Shown one piece after another: positions 1 to 10,045 of a DNA stretch of 41,068 nucleotides. The translations under genes and the position numbers were made by a program. This DNA is from Opitutaceae bacterium (GTDB taxonomy: Bacteria; Verrucomicrobiota; Verrucomicrobiia; Opitutales; Coraliomargaritaceae): contig QXZH01000135.1 of assembly GCA_009886465.1 (NCBI GenBank), positions 1 through 41,068 of the forward strand. The letters are read 5' to 3'. Position 1 is the stretch's first letter. Each line of letters opens with the position of its first letter. A model generated the notes under the pieces. The model searched no databases. It worked only from the letters and a program-made list of their open reading frames with translations, and was not told where the DNA came from.

Positions 1-705
1 CTCGGCTATGAAGAGGGTCACAACCCAGAATGGTTCACACTCCACGCAGGTGCCGACGAAAGCGGTAAGGGCGATCTTTTTGGTCCCTTGGTCACAGCAT
101 GTGTCGTGGCGGATGGTGACATGGTGCGGCAGTGGCTCGAACTCGGGGTGGCCGATAGTAAGAAGCTGACCGACGGTAGCATCCTAAAGCTCGACCAGGA
201 AATTCGCAAAACAAAGGGCGTCGTCATCCAGACTGCTTTTGCGCGAATGCCTAAATACAATGAACTCTATAACAAGTTTGATCGTAATTTGAATAAGCTA
301 CTTGCTTGGTATCACGGCAAGTCACTCAACCAAGCGCTCGATCAGCGCGCCGCTCCATGGGGCTTACTCGATCAATTCACCAAGCAAAAGCTGGTCGATG
401 CTTACGTTAAAGACCGCAAAGATTTCAAGCTCGTTAGCCGAACGAAGGCCGAGTCAGATCCTGTTGTGGCGGCAGCTTCGATTATTGCGCGTGCCGTCTA
501 CGTGCGAGAGATGAAGCGGCTCTCCGACGAGTTTGGCGAAACCTTGCTCAAAGGTGCCAGTGGTCGAGTGCTTGCGCAGGCCAAGAAGATTTTTGAGGAA
601 AAGGGTGCCGACGGTTTGAAGGGCTTTGCCAAGATGCACTTCAAGACTGCTTACGAAGCGCAGGGGCTGGAGCCGCCTGCCAAGCCGAGCTGGTATAAGT
701 ATTGA
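1..705 (+). CDS. rnhC: Ribonuclease HIII, 3' part (5' end outside window)
   Basis: This endoribonuclease cleaves the RNA strand of RNA-DNA hybrids. The ORF track starts it at an internal TTG (88), but the frame is open to base 1 and reads GADESGKGDLFGPLV, the DExGKG motif of the RNase HIII branch (HII has DEAGRG). So the CDS is truncated at the window edge, and the N-terminal TBP-like substrate-binding domain that typifies RNase HIII must lie upstream. Further catalytic-region motifs are ADSKKL and SDPVVAAASIIARA, both in the expected order. The protein ends in WYKY at 705. The visible 234 residues cover essentially the whole catalytic domain. A second, type HII enzyme lies 2.5 kb downstream beyond katG. 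Confidence 0.92.
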   Translation, partial: LGYEEGHNPEWFTLHAGADESGKGDLFGPLVTACVVADGDMVRQWLELGVADSKKLTDGSILKLDQEIRKTKGVVIQTAFARMPKYNELYNKFDRNLNKLLAWYHGKSLNQALDQRAAPWGLLDQFTKQKLVDAYVKDRKDFKLVSRTKAESDPVVAAASIIARAVYVREMKRLSDEFGETLLKGASGRVLAQAKKIFEEKGADGLKGFAKMHFKTAYEAQGLEPPAKPSWYKY

Positions 706-714
706 ATTCCATGA

Positions 715-3087
<2,373 letters not shown>

Positions 3088-3116
3088 GCCGCGTCGATCT
3101 TCAAACTATTTCAAAC

Positions 3117-3138
3117 CTTCACCTCTTGCGGGGTGAGG
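3117..3138 (+). terminator. Possible hairpin after katG (weak terminator)
   Basis: CTTCACCTC and GGGGTGAGG can form a 9-bp stem (with G-U pairs) closed by a TTGC loop, 29 bases after the katG stop. No T-run follows, so it is not a canonical intrinsic terminator. It may stabilise the 3' end or be incidental. Confidence 0.3.
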
Positions 3139-3180
3139 GGCGTATTAGAATCACTCGACCATCCACCGGCAGAGTAGGGC

Positions 3181-3876
3181 GTGAACTCATTGCAAGCATA
3201 CGACCGTGATTGGCTTTCGGACTACTCCAGACTCATTGGAATCGATGAAGCAGGGCGTGGTTGCCTAGCTGGTCCCGTCGTGGCTGGCGCCTGTATTTTC
3301 AGCCAAAAGCTTTTCGAGTCACCCGACGCGCTTGTGCAGAGCGCGCTCATCAACGACTCCAAGCAATTGTCCGCCGAATCACGTGAGTCTCAGCTCACAG
3401 TGCTGGAATCGCTACGGGCTGAGGGATTGATCGACTTCGCCGTGGCATCCGGATCAGTCGCCGAGATCGCTGAGCACAACATCCTTGGGGCGACTCGTCT
3501 GGCCATGCAGCGCTCCATCGAGCAGTTGGTGAAGGAGAAAGATGAATGGTCGCTACCTCACATGGCTGCCACTGACCCGCTCTTTCAGGCAGTTTCTGAG
3601 GTGAAGGTTATTGTTGATGGTCGCCCTTTGAAACCCTTCCCATATGCCCACGAGGGTGTGATTAAAGGCGATGGGAAATCGCTCTCCATTGCGATGGCTA
3701 GTATCGCCGCGAAGGTCACTCGCGATCGTGAGATGTTGCGACTTGCTGAGAAGTATCCCGTGTATGGTTTTGCCCAGCACAAGGGATACGGCACCGCCGC
3801 TCATCGTGCCGCACTGATTAAGCACGGTGCCAGTCCAATTCATCGCGAGTTGTTTCTGCGTAAAGTGCTCGGCTAA
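3181..3876 (+). CDS. rnhB: Ribonuclease HII
   Basis: This enzyme removes RNA from RNA-DNA hybrids and incises at single misincorporated ribonucleotides. The 231-residue protein has the type HII signature IGIDEAGRGCLAGPVVAGA (acidic pair Asp22/Glu23), then INDSKQLS and SIAAKVTRDREM, all in family order. The GTG start at 3181 gives a normal N-terminus, and a weak GTAGGG lies just upstream. An insertion-like stretch around residues 110-140 (KEKDEWSLPH region) makes it slightly longer than compact RNase HII proteins. Its pairing with an RNase HIII gene on the other side of katG is notable. Confidence 0.94.
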   Translation: MNSLQAYDRDWLSDYSRLIGIDEAGRGCLAGPVVAGACIFSQKLFESPDALVQSALINDSKQLSAESRESQLTVLESLRAEGLIDFAVASGSVAEIAEHNILGATRLAMQRSIEQLVKEKDEWSLPHMAATDPLFQAVSEVKVIVDGRPLKPFPYAHEGVIKGDGKSLSIAMASIAAKVTRDREMLRLAEKYPVYGFAQHKGYGTAAHRAALIKHGASPIHRELFLRKVLG

Positions 3877-3977
3877 AGATTAGCACAAACTTATGGATTT
3901 TCTGTCACTCAGAAGACCCCGTAAACTTAGGAATTTTGAGCTAGCCGAGTTCTCGCAACTTGGACACTCTGTGTGTT

Positions 3978-4574
3978 GTGAATTTACCAAATTTACTGAC
4001 GCTCTCTCGCATCCCGATTCTCTTTGGAGTGGTGGGTTTTCTCTACCTGCCTTTCTCGGGAGCGAGTAGCTTGGCCTTCGTCTTGTTTATTATCGGAGCG
4101 CTCACTGATTGGGCAGATGGCTATTATGCCCGTAAACAAGGGCTAGTTTCTAATTTTGGTAAGCTGATGGATGCATTGACGGACAAGGTCTTTATGGTCG
4201 GGCTGTTCATCTCATTATTGGTTATTGGTATCTTGCCTGAGTGGACGCTGCCGCTGCTCCTACTAATTCTGAGTCGTGAGTTTCTGATTACTGGGCTTCG
4301 ACTAGTTGCGGCCAGTGACGGCGTTATTCTGGCGGCGGAGAAGTCGGGTAAGCACAAGACTGTCTCTCAAATGGTCGCGGCAATTCTACTGCTTTCGGCG
4401 GTCGCGGTGCGTGCGGACTTTTCTGAGCGATTACCTCTAATTGTCGGTGATGTGCTCCATTGGGGTGGTTTGAGCTTTTTCGTCATTGCCACCTTGCTGA
4501 CTGTTTCTTCGGGTGCCCAATACATGGTCAAATACTGGTCGATTTTTACCGGAAGGAATGAGGGTAAGCAGTGA
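3978..4574 (+). CDS. pgsA: CDP-diacylglycerol-glycerol-3-phosphate 3-phosphatidyltransferase
   Basis: This integral membrane enzyme transfers phosphatidate from CDP-diacylglycerol to glycerol-3-phosphate, giving phosphatidylglycerol phosphate. The CDP-alcohol phosphatidyltransferase motif is intact: DWADGYYAR, then G and the downstream D pair in GKLMDALTD. The N-terminus [11 protein letters not shown] is typical of PgsA, so I place the start at the GTG at 3978 rather than the track's TTG at 3960. Several hydrophobic segments alternate with the motif loop. The product feeds PgpA, encoded by the next gene, whose GTG overlaps this TGA. pgsA and pgpA therefore form a translationally coupled pair for consecutive steps. 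Confidence 0.93.
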   Translation: MNLPNLLTLSRIPILFGVVGFLYLPFSGASSLAFVLFIIGALTDWADGYYARKQGLVSNFGKLMDALTDKVFMVGLFISLLVIGILPEWTLPLLLLILSREFLITGLRLVAASDGVILAAEKSGKHKTVSQMVAAILLLSAVAVRADFSERLPLIVGDVLHWGGLSFFVIATLLTVSSGAQYMVKYWSIFTGRNEGKQ

Positions 4575-5092
4575 GCTCGATTGATCGCTACGTTTTTTGG
4601 ACGCGCGCATTGTCCACACCGCTGGTGGTGAATCTTGCCACAATCGGTCCAGTCGGGCGGATTAAGAAGGCCCCAGGTACTTGGGGAAGCGTGGTCGGTT
4701 TGGCCTTCTATGCCGTCTTTTTTCATCACGCTACGCCGATTGGTTTTATCTTTTTAGCTGCGCTGAGTGCCTACCTATCGGTGGCCATCTGCGATGCGGC
4801 GGAAAAACGTCTGCAAATGCGCGATCCTGGAATGATCGTGCTCGATGAGGTGGTGGCGGTGCCGCTTGTGTTTATCGGAATGGGTGGACAATCAGGCTTG
4901 ATCGCAGAGCATGGTGGTTGGCCTGTCTTGTTGGCTGGCTTTGCGCTCTTTCGCGTATTCGATATTATAAAGCCCTTCGGCATCGCGCGCCTGCAGAACC
5001 TGCCGGGTGGATTGGGCTGTGCGATTGATGATTTAGCCGCTGGATTGGCAGCCTGTGTCAGCTTGCACCTGATATTACATTTTTTGTTTTAG
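4571..5092 (+). CDS. pgpA: Phosphatidylglycerophosphatase A
   Basis: This enzyme dephosphorylates phosphatidylglycerol phosphate to phosphatidylglycerol, the step after PgsA. The 173-residue protein shows the PgpA features KKAPGTWGS near residue 35, IVLDEVVA in the middle and [15 protein letters not shown] followed by GGLGCAIDD near the end. Hydrophobic segments between them fit a membrane protein. The GTG start overlaps the pgsA stop (GTGA), and a GAGGG lies six bases upstream, one of the few Shine-Dalgarno-like leaders in this window. Confidence 0.94.
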   Translation: MSSIDRYVFWTRALSTPLVVNLATIGPVGRIKKAPGTWGSVVGLAFYAVFFHHATPIGFIFLAALSAYLSVAICDAAEKRLQMRDPGMIVLDEVVAVPLVFIGMGGQSGLIAEHGGWPVLLAGFALFRVFDIIKPFGIARLQNLPGGLGCAIDDLAAGLAACVSLHLILHFLF

Positions 5093-5182
5093 TGGAGTCT
5101 CAGTAAGTATACTAGGCTAATTGATTTTGGCTTGTCTTTGGCTAAGTTCTTCGACATCTCAAATCACATTTATTAATAGCCC

Positions 5183-5588
<406 letters not shown>

Positions 5589-5591
5589 ACC

Positions 5592-6071
5592 ATGAAGGTT
5601 AAGACAGGGATCGGTCTGGATAGTCATCAATTCGTTGAAGGCGAATCGGATCGAGTCCTCGTGCTGGGAGGTCTTGTCTTCGACGATGCGCCTGCACTTT
5701 CAGGTAACAGCGATGCCGATGTCATTCTCCACGCTGTGACTGATGCGATCAGCGGCGTGACTGGCCACATAGTGATTGGCGCGGTCGCCGATGCCATGTG
5801 CAAAGAGGGTATCGCCGACAGCAAAGAGTATTTAAAAGTCGCTCTAGCTGGCCTTGCGGATTGGAAGATTAGTCACCTATCAGTCGCCATAGAGTGTCTA
5901 AGACCAAAAATCGACCCTAAGGTGCCCGCACTGCGTGCATCGCTGGCGCGCCTTCTTGAGATCGAGGATTCGGATGTCTGTATCACTGCGACCACGGGCG
6001 AAGGCCTCAATGATTGTGGACGTGGACTGGGTATACATGCTTCAGCGGTGTTGACGGCGGTGCTCGATTAG
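5592..6071 (+). CDS. ispF: 2-C-methyl-D-erythritol 2,4-cyclodiphosphate synthase
   Basis: This enzyme cyclises CDP-ME 2-phosphate to MEcPP, with release of CMP, in the MEP isoprenoid pathway. The 159 residues match the normal family length. Zn ligands are visible as GLDSH (Asp10, His12) and the histidine in ADVILHAVTDA; the C-terminal TTGEGL loop is also typical. It follows ndk by three bases. The preceding pathway enzymes IspD and IspE are encoded about 18 kb further along in the window, so the MEP genes are dispersed, not fused or clustered. Confidence 0.95.
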   Translation: MKVKTGIGLDSHQFVEGESDRVLVLGGLVFDDAPALSGNSDADVILHAVTDAISGVTGHIVIGAVADAMCKEGIADSKEYLKVALAGLADWKISHLSVAIECLRPKIDPKVPALRASLARLLEIEDSDVCITATTGEGLNDCGRGLGIHASAVLTAVLD

Positions 6072-6091
6072 CCCGAGTTATCATTTAAAGA

Positions 6092-6135
6092 CGAGGTTTA
6101 TCCCCTCGATCCGATTTCTTGTCTCTCCTCGGATC
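6092..6135 (+). repeat. Two adjacent inverted repeats between ispF and the FGE gene
   Basis: CGAGG/CCTCG (6092-6096 with 6104-6108) abuts GATCCGA/TCGGATC (6108-6114 with 6129-6135). They could form two successive hairpins in the ispF 3' trailer. No T-run follows, so a terminator call is weak; an operator or mRNA structure is equally possible. Confidence 0.3.
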
Positions 6136-6178
6136 TTGAGAAGGAGATTCTTTCCAAAATAATTTTTTAATTTAGTAA

Positions 6179-7156
6179 ATGTCCGAAAACGAAAAAGCTT
6201 GCTGCGCACCCAAGCGTAAAGGCTCGGGACTGACTCCGAATCTCGATTTATGCACGCAAGCTGCCAAGCTCCCTTGCGGCTCGAAAGAGGGGATGATCCG
6301 GATCGAAGCTGGCAAATATAGCATCGGTTTTGAAGGCCCTGAAGCTTGTGAGTCTGACGGCGAAGGTCCTGTCCGAGATATCACGCTCGATTGCTACTAC
6401 TTAGACCAGACAGCCGTAAGTAATGCACAGTTCGCAGAATTTATAGAAGCCACAGGCTACGTTACAGAGTCAGAGATTTTCGGCTGGGCTCACGTATTTA
6501 TTGGGCAACTTTCTAATTCAAAACAACGCAAGTTACGCGAGTCTAACACTGTAAGAGGACTCCAGTGGTGGTATGCGATTGAGGGTGCATATTGGCGTAA
6601 ACCCGAAGGCCCTGGCAGTACAATCAAAAAGCGCATGGATCACCCCGTGGTCAGTGTATCGTGGAACGATGCCACTGCTTACGCGGCCTGGGCGGGTAAA
6701 CGCTTGCCTACCGAGGCCGAGTGGGAGGTCGCTGCGCGCGGCAATAATAACTCGCAAAACATGTATCCTTGGGGCAGGGAACTGGAACCAGGCGGCAAAC
6801 ACCGCTGTAATGTATGGCAGGGCGATTTTCCGAATAAGAATTCAGCTGCTGACGGCTATCAATGGACTGCTCCCGTGACTGCTTATCGCAAATATGACAA
6901 TGGCTTTTATAATCTCGTTGGTAATGTCTGGGAGTGGTGCGCCGACAGCTTTCACACCACCTGGCACGCCAAAGAGAGCGAGGCGACTCGGATGAATCCG
7001 AAAGGCCCCGCGAGTGGTGACAGTCGCGTGATGAAGGGCGGTTCTTTTCTCTGTCACGATAGCTATTGTAATCGCTACCGCCTCGGCGCGCGTACGGCTA
7101 ATACGCCTGACTCTGCTGCAACCAATTTAGGCTTTCGTTGCGCAGGCGATGCGTGA
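6179..7156 (+). CDS. Formylglycine-generating enzyme (sulfatase maturase, SUMF1 family)
   Basis: This copper-dependent oxidase converts the active-site cysteine of type I sulfatases to formylglycine. The FGE-sulfatase domain spans about residues 38-323. MIRIEAGKYSIG opens it, and MKGGSFLCHDSYCNRYR carries the two copper-binding cysteines (Cys292, Cys297) that separate true FGEs from EgtB/PvdO-type relatives. TANTPDSAATNLGFRCA closes it as in characterised FGEs. The N-terminus holds a vicinal pair, Cys8-Cys9, in ACCAPKRKG. No signal peptide is evident, so it probably acts in the cytoplasm. There is no sulfatase gene in the window; it must act on sulfatases encoded elsewhere, in keeping with a polysaccharide-degrading marine lifestyle (inference). 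Confidence 0.9.
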   Translation: MSENEKACCAPKRKGSGLTPNLDLCTQAAKLPCGSKEGMIRIEAGKYSIGFEGPEACESDGEGPVRDITLDCYYLDQTAVSNAQFAEFIEATGYVTESEIFGWAHVFIGQLSNSKQRKLRESNTVRGLQWWYAIEGAYWRKPEGPGSTIKKRMDHPVVSVSWNDATAYAAWAGKRLPTEAEWEVAARGNNNSQNMYPWGRELEPGGKHRCNVWQGDFPNKNSAADGYQWTAPVTAYRKYDNGFYNLVGNVWEWCADSFHTTWHAKESEATRMNPKGPASGDSRVMKGGSFLCHDSYCNRYRLGARTANTPDSAATNLGFRCAGDA

Positions 7157-7165
7157 TGCCTGAAC

Positions 7166-7212
7166 GATGCCCAGAGATAGAAGCTCTGACCCCATTTCGA
7201 AACACGGGCATC
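7166..7212. terminator. Inverted repeat between convergent genes
   Basis: GATGCCC (7166-7172) and GGGCATC (7206-7212) are perfectly complementary and enclose a smaller CAGAG/CTCTG stem. The structure sits between the converging FGE and panB genes, where a bidirectional terminator is expected. It lacks clear T-runs on either side. Confidence 0.3.
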
Positions 7213-7222
7213 CTACCTTTAG

Positions 7223-7969
7223 CTAATGTTGCTTGTTTTTGGTCAACCTTCGATAGGCTTGAACCGATTCGGTCTGGGCGGCATAAGCGTCTCCTAGTCG
7301 AAAGGCGTGCTTGTAAACTCTTGTTTCGAGCCCGACTAGGTCATGCCATACTTGCACTTGCCCATCGCAATGCACTCCAGCGCCAATTCCGATGACTGGA
7401 ATTTCCAGTGCCAGACTCACTTGCTGAGCGACCGCTTCGGGAACGAGTTCAAGAATGATCCCGACTGCGCCTGCTACTTCGAGTTGTTGACTCTCTTCGA
7501 TCAGCTGATCGGCCGATTTACTGTCTTTCGCTTGTAGCGCCGGCTTTTCGATGAGTTGCGGTGTGAAGCCAAGGTGCGCCCAACCATCGACTTTGGAACT
7601 GGCCAGAGCTACAAATACTTCTGGCTTGAAACCTTCTACTTTGACTCCATCTACGCCGTCCTGATGGAGCTGTGACGCTGCGTCCATGACCATCCCTAGA
7701 TCGTGAGATGCTGAGTAGGGGATGTCAGCGAGCAAGTAAGCACGCTCGATTCCACGTGCGACGGCACGCACGTGGTGGCGCATTTCCTCCAGACTTAGGT
7801 CATTCTGATGCGCGTAGCCGAGCACATTAGTCGCGAGGCTGTCTCCCACAAAGATCACATCGATTCCACAGGCATCCTGAATCTTGGCAGTCGGATAGTC
7901 GTAGCAAGTCAGCATTGAGATGCCGATCCCATCTTGTTTGAGTTGCTTGAATTTAGTAGCCTGATTCAT
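7223..7969 (-). CDS. panB: 3-methyl-2-oxobutanoate hydroxymethyltransferase
   Basis: This enzyme makes ketopantoate from 2-oxoisovalerate and methylene-tetrahydrofolate, the first committed step to pantothenate and coenzyme A. The TIM-barrel motifs are present in order: TCYDYPTAKIQDA, VGDSLATNVLGY (metal Asp), LADIPYSAS (second metal Asp), GVKVEG, ELVPE with the catalytic Glu, and GIGAGVHCDGQVQVWHD. At 248 residues it is slightly shorter than most homologues. No panC or panD is nearby. It is divergent from the MazG-like gene, with about 118 bases between the starts, and convergent with the FGE gene. Confidence 0.94.
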   Translation of the reverse strand: MNQATKFKQLKQDGIGISMLTCYDYPTAKIQDACGIDVIFVGDSLATNVLGYAHQNDLSLEEMRHHVRAVARGIERAYLLADIPYSASHDLGMVMDAASQLHQDGVDGVKVEGFKPEVFVALASSKVDGWAHLGFTPQLIEKPALQAKDSKSADQLIEESQQLEVAGAVGIILELVPEAVAQQVSLALEIPVIGIGAGVHCDGQVQVWHDLVGLETRVYKHAFRLGDAYAAQTESVQAYRRLTKNKQH

Positions 7970-8087
7970 GAAGAGAGGTATAGGCAGATTATTTTAGTTA
8001 CGGATGGCAATTTTTATATCCACTAAAGCACGTGCTAGTTTATGAAATAATCTTGTGAATCACAATTTCAAAGCTGAACTTAATATA

Positions 8088-8453
8088 ATGAATGACGGAG
8101 ATACCCACTTGCAGGAAATTAAAGATCGTGTGCTCGCTTTTGCAAAAGAACGCGATTGGGAGCAGTTTCACGCGCCCAAAAATCTTTCGATGGCGATTGC
8201 GGCTGAGGCGGCGGAGCTGATGGAACACTTTCTTTGGCAGACCCCAGAGGCGTCTCGCAGCGATATGGAAGCTGAGAAGTTGCGTGCGAAAGTCGAAGAA
8301 GAGCTGGCCGACGTGTTTATTTTTGCGATCGAATTTGCTAATATGACTGGCATTGATATCGCCAAAATCATCGATGCTAAGATGAAACGGAACGCCGAAA
8401 AATATCCTGTCGAGAAAGCAAAAGGCCGCAGTGTGAAATATACCGAGCTTTAA
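8088..8453 (+). CDS. MazG-like nucleotide pyrophosphohydrolase (DCTPP1/RS21-C6 type)
   Basis: This small all-alpha NTP pyrophosphatase probably hydrolyses a non-canonical or excess (d)NTP to the monophosphate and pyrophosphate, as a house-cleaning enzyme. The start is moved from the track's GTG (8055) to the ATG at 8088, giving 121 residues, the usual size. It shows FHAPKNLSMAIAAEAAELMEHFLW, where EAAEL provides the first metal-binding acidic pair, and EEELADVFIFAIEFAN, which carries the second (ExxD). The substrate cannot be told from sequence. A second house-cleaning enzyme, RdgB, is encoded at 38.3 kb. Confidence 0.85.
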   Translation: MNDGDTHLQEIKDRVLAFAKERDWEQFHAPKNLSMAIAAEAAELMEHFLWQTPEASRSDMEAEKLRAKVEEELADVFIFAIEFANMTGIDIAKIIDAKMKRNAEKYPVEKAKGRSVKYTEL

Positions 8454-8516
8454 GGGTAAATGACTGAGATGCTTAAATAGCTGCGGATCTAAAAAACGAC
8501 TCTCTACGTCGATTTA

Positions 8517-8756
8517 CTAGCCGATCTTTGTATTACGTGCACTGCGCCAGCTTTCGCGGTGTTTGCGGATCCAGTCAAGCAGAGCACGTTCAAAACCGAT
8601 GTCTTTACCCTGTTTTTCCGACTCGATCCACTTGTGGCGAAGAATCTCTTCTCGCTCCGCTAGAAACTCTTGATACAGGGTCGATCGTTTCACAAAACTT
8701 TGATCAGTAAAGGTATCGGAAGCTGAATTTGGCATATTGTTATTTTCCTCGCTCAT
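8517..8756 (-). CDS. Small uncharacterised protein
   Basis: This 79-residue, highly charged, probably helical soluble protein has no signal peptide or membrane segment. The N-terminal 20 residues are polar and look disordered (SEENNNMPNSASDTF). The rest, with HKWIESEKQGKDIGFERALLDW and KHRESWR, looks like a folded, conserved domain, and I have a vague memory of similar small proteins of unknown function in other bacteria. It lies 79 bases downstream of the mrp gene on the same strand and may be co-transcribed with it. Real coding is supported by the compositional contrast with the shadow frames and the ATG start. I cannot assign a function. Confidence 0.7.
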   Translation of the reverse strand: MSEENNNMPNSASDTFTDQSFVKRSTLYQEFLAEREEILRHKWIESEKQGKDIGFERALLDWIRKHRESWRSARNTKIG

Positions 8757-8835
8757 TATTGCAACAAATAGTGCTTAACGAAGTAAGTAGAATACACGTG
8801 ACCAAAATACTGGCTAGTCTAAAAGAAGCCACAGT

Positions 8836-9909
8836 CTATTTTTTCACGAGACTGTTAAGTATCTGACGCGCAATTTCAATAAATTCCTGAGCGGCTATCG
8901 ATTCTGGGTCGCTGACTACGATTGGGATGCCCTTGTCGCATCCAATACGAATGTTTGGGTCGAGTGGCAATTGGCCAAGAAGCTCAGTTTCGAGGCTCTG
9001 CGCGATTTCGCTGCCACCGCCTTCGCCAAAGAGTGTTTGGCGGGTGCCGTCGGCTGCTTCGAGGTAGCTCATATTCTCAACCACACCAAGTAGCGGCACG
9101 TTGACTTTATCAAACATTCTAGCGCCACGGCGGGCTACATTGGCAGCAGCGGGCTGCGGAGTCGTGACGATGACGGCACCTTCCAGGGGTAGCGTCTGCA
9201 CTAGGGAAAGCTGTGCGTCTCCCGTGCCGGGTGGTAGATCGACCACGAGTATCTCCAGTTCACCCCAGTTTACGTTCTGGGCGAATTGCTGAATCGTCTT
9301 CATAATCATGGGGCCGCGCCAGACGACGGGTGTGTCTTCGTCGACCAGAAAACCCATTGACATGGTGCGCACGCCGAAGTTTTCGATCGGTATGATCATG
9401 TCACTCTCGATCTCGGGGCGACCAGCCGCACCGAGCATCAGCGGCACTGAGGGACCGTAAATATCGCAATCCATGATGCCAACTCCCGGCAGACCTTTCT
9501 CCTCTAGTAGATGTTGGAGTGCGCAGGCGAGGTTGACGGTGACAGTCGATTTACCGACGCCACCTTTGCCACTGGCAATGGCAATAGCGTATTTCACCTT
9601 TTGCATTGCTTGGCTGGTGCTGGCTTGCTTGGTCGCGTCGCCTGTTGGAGAGGGCTGTTGCTTAGGTTGAGAGATTTCCATCCGTACTTTGACATCCTTG
9701 ACCCCTTCAAGCGCACCGACGGCAGTTTTTATGTCAGCTGCGATTTGTTCGGGGATCGCAGAGTCCCCCGTCGTAATCTCAATCCCTACTTGGACCTCTC
9801 CGCCAGTCTGTTCAATTTCACGGACGAGCCCGAAGGAAACGATGTCGCGACTGAAGCCTGGGAATTTGACGCTTTTGAGGGCTGCTTGGATATTTTCTGT
9901 TTCTGCCAT
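8836..9909 (-). CDS. Mrp/NBP35-family P-loop ATPase (iron-sulfur carrier type), CxxC absent
   Basis: Mrp/ApbC proteins carry and deliver Fe-S clusters in an ATP-dependent way. The start is the ATG at 9909 (MAETENIQAALK), giving 357 residues; the track's upstream start adds 14 unrelated residues. Residues 1-85 are a MIP18/DUF59-type domain, followed by a polar linker and the ATPase with the deviant Walker A SGKGGVGKSTV near residue 113, then GIMDCDIYGPSVP and VDLPPGTGDAQL. The usual CxxC after VVENMSY, which bridges the cluster between subunits, is replaced by LEAADGTRQTLFGEGGG with no cysteine. It may therefore not bind a cluster in the standard way. Confidence 0.88.
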   Translation of the reverse strand: MAETENIQAALKSVKFPGFSRDIVSFGLVREIEQTGGEVQVGIEITTGDSAIPEQIAADIKTAVGALEGVKDVKVRMEISQPKQQPSPTGDATKQASTSQAMQKVKYAIAIASGKGGVGKSTVTVNLACALQHLLEEKGLPGVGIMDCDIYGPSVPLMLGAAGRPEIESDMIIPIENFGVRTMSMGFLVDEDTPVVWRGPMIMKTIQQFAQNVNWGELEILVVDLPPGTGDAQLSLVQTLPLEGAVIVTTPQPAAANVARRGARMFDKVNVPLLGVVENMSYLEAADGTRQTLFGEGGGSEIAQSLETELLGQLPLDPNIRIGCDKGIPIVVSDPESIAAQEFIEIARQILNSLVKK

Positions 9910-10045
9910 GATTGTTTTACAGCAAACTGAAATACTTAGGGCGCAGTTCAACTCGAAACGTATAAATTCCCGCCATTTGTAGAAATCTATTCACACTGCA
10001 GATTTTCATTTGCGATTTACGCACGATTCCGACTATTTCTCATTA

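Noticed and set aside
8049-8087. GTG start upstream for the MazG-like gene
   Set aside because: The region upstream of the ATG at 8088 is A/T-rich like a promoter, and the added residues do not fit the family.
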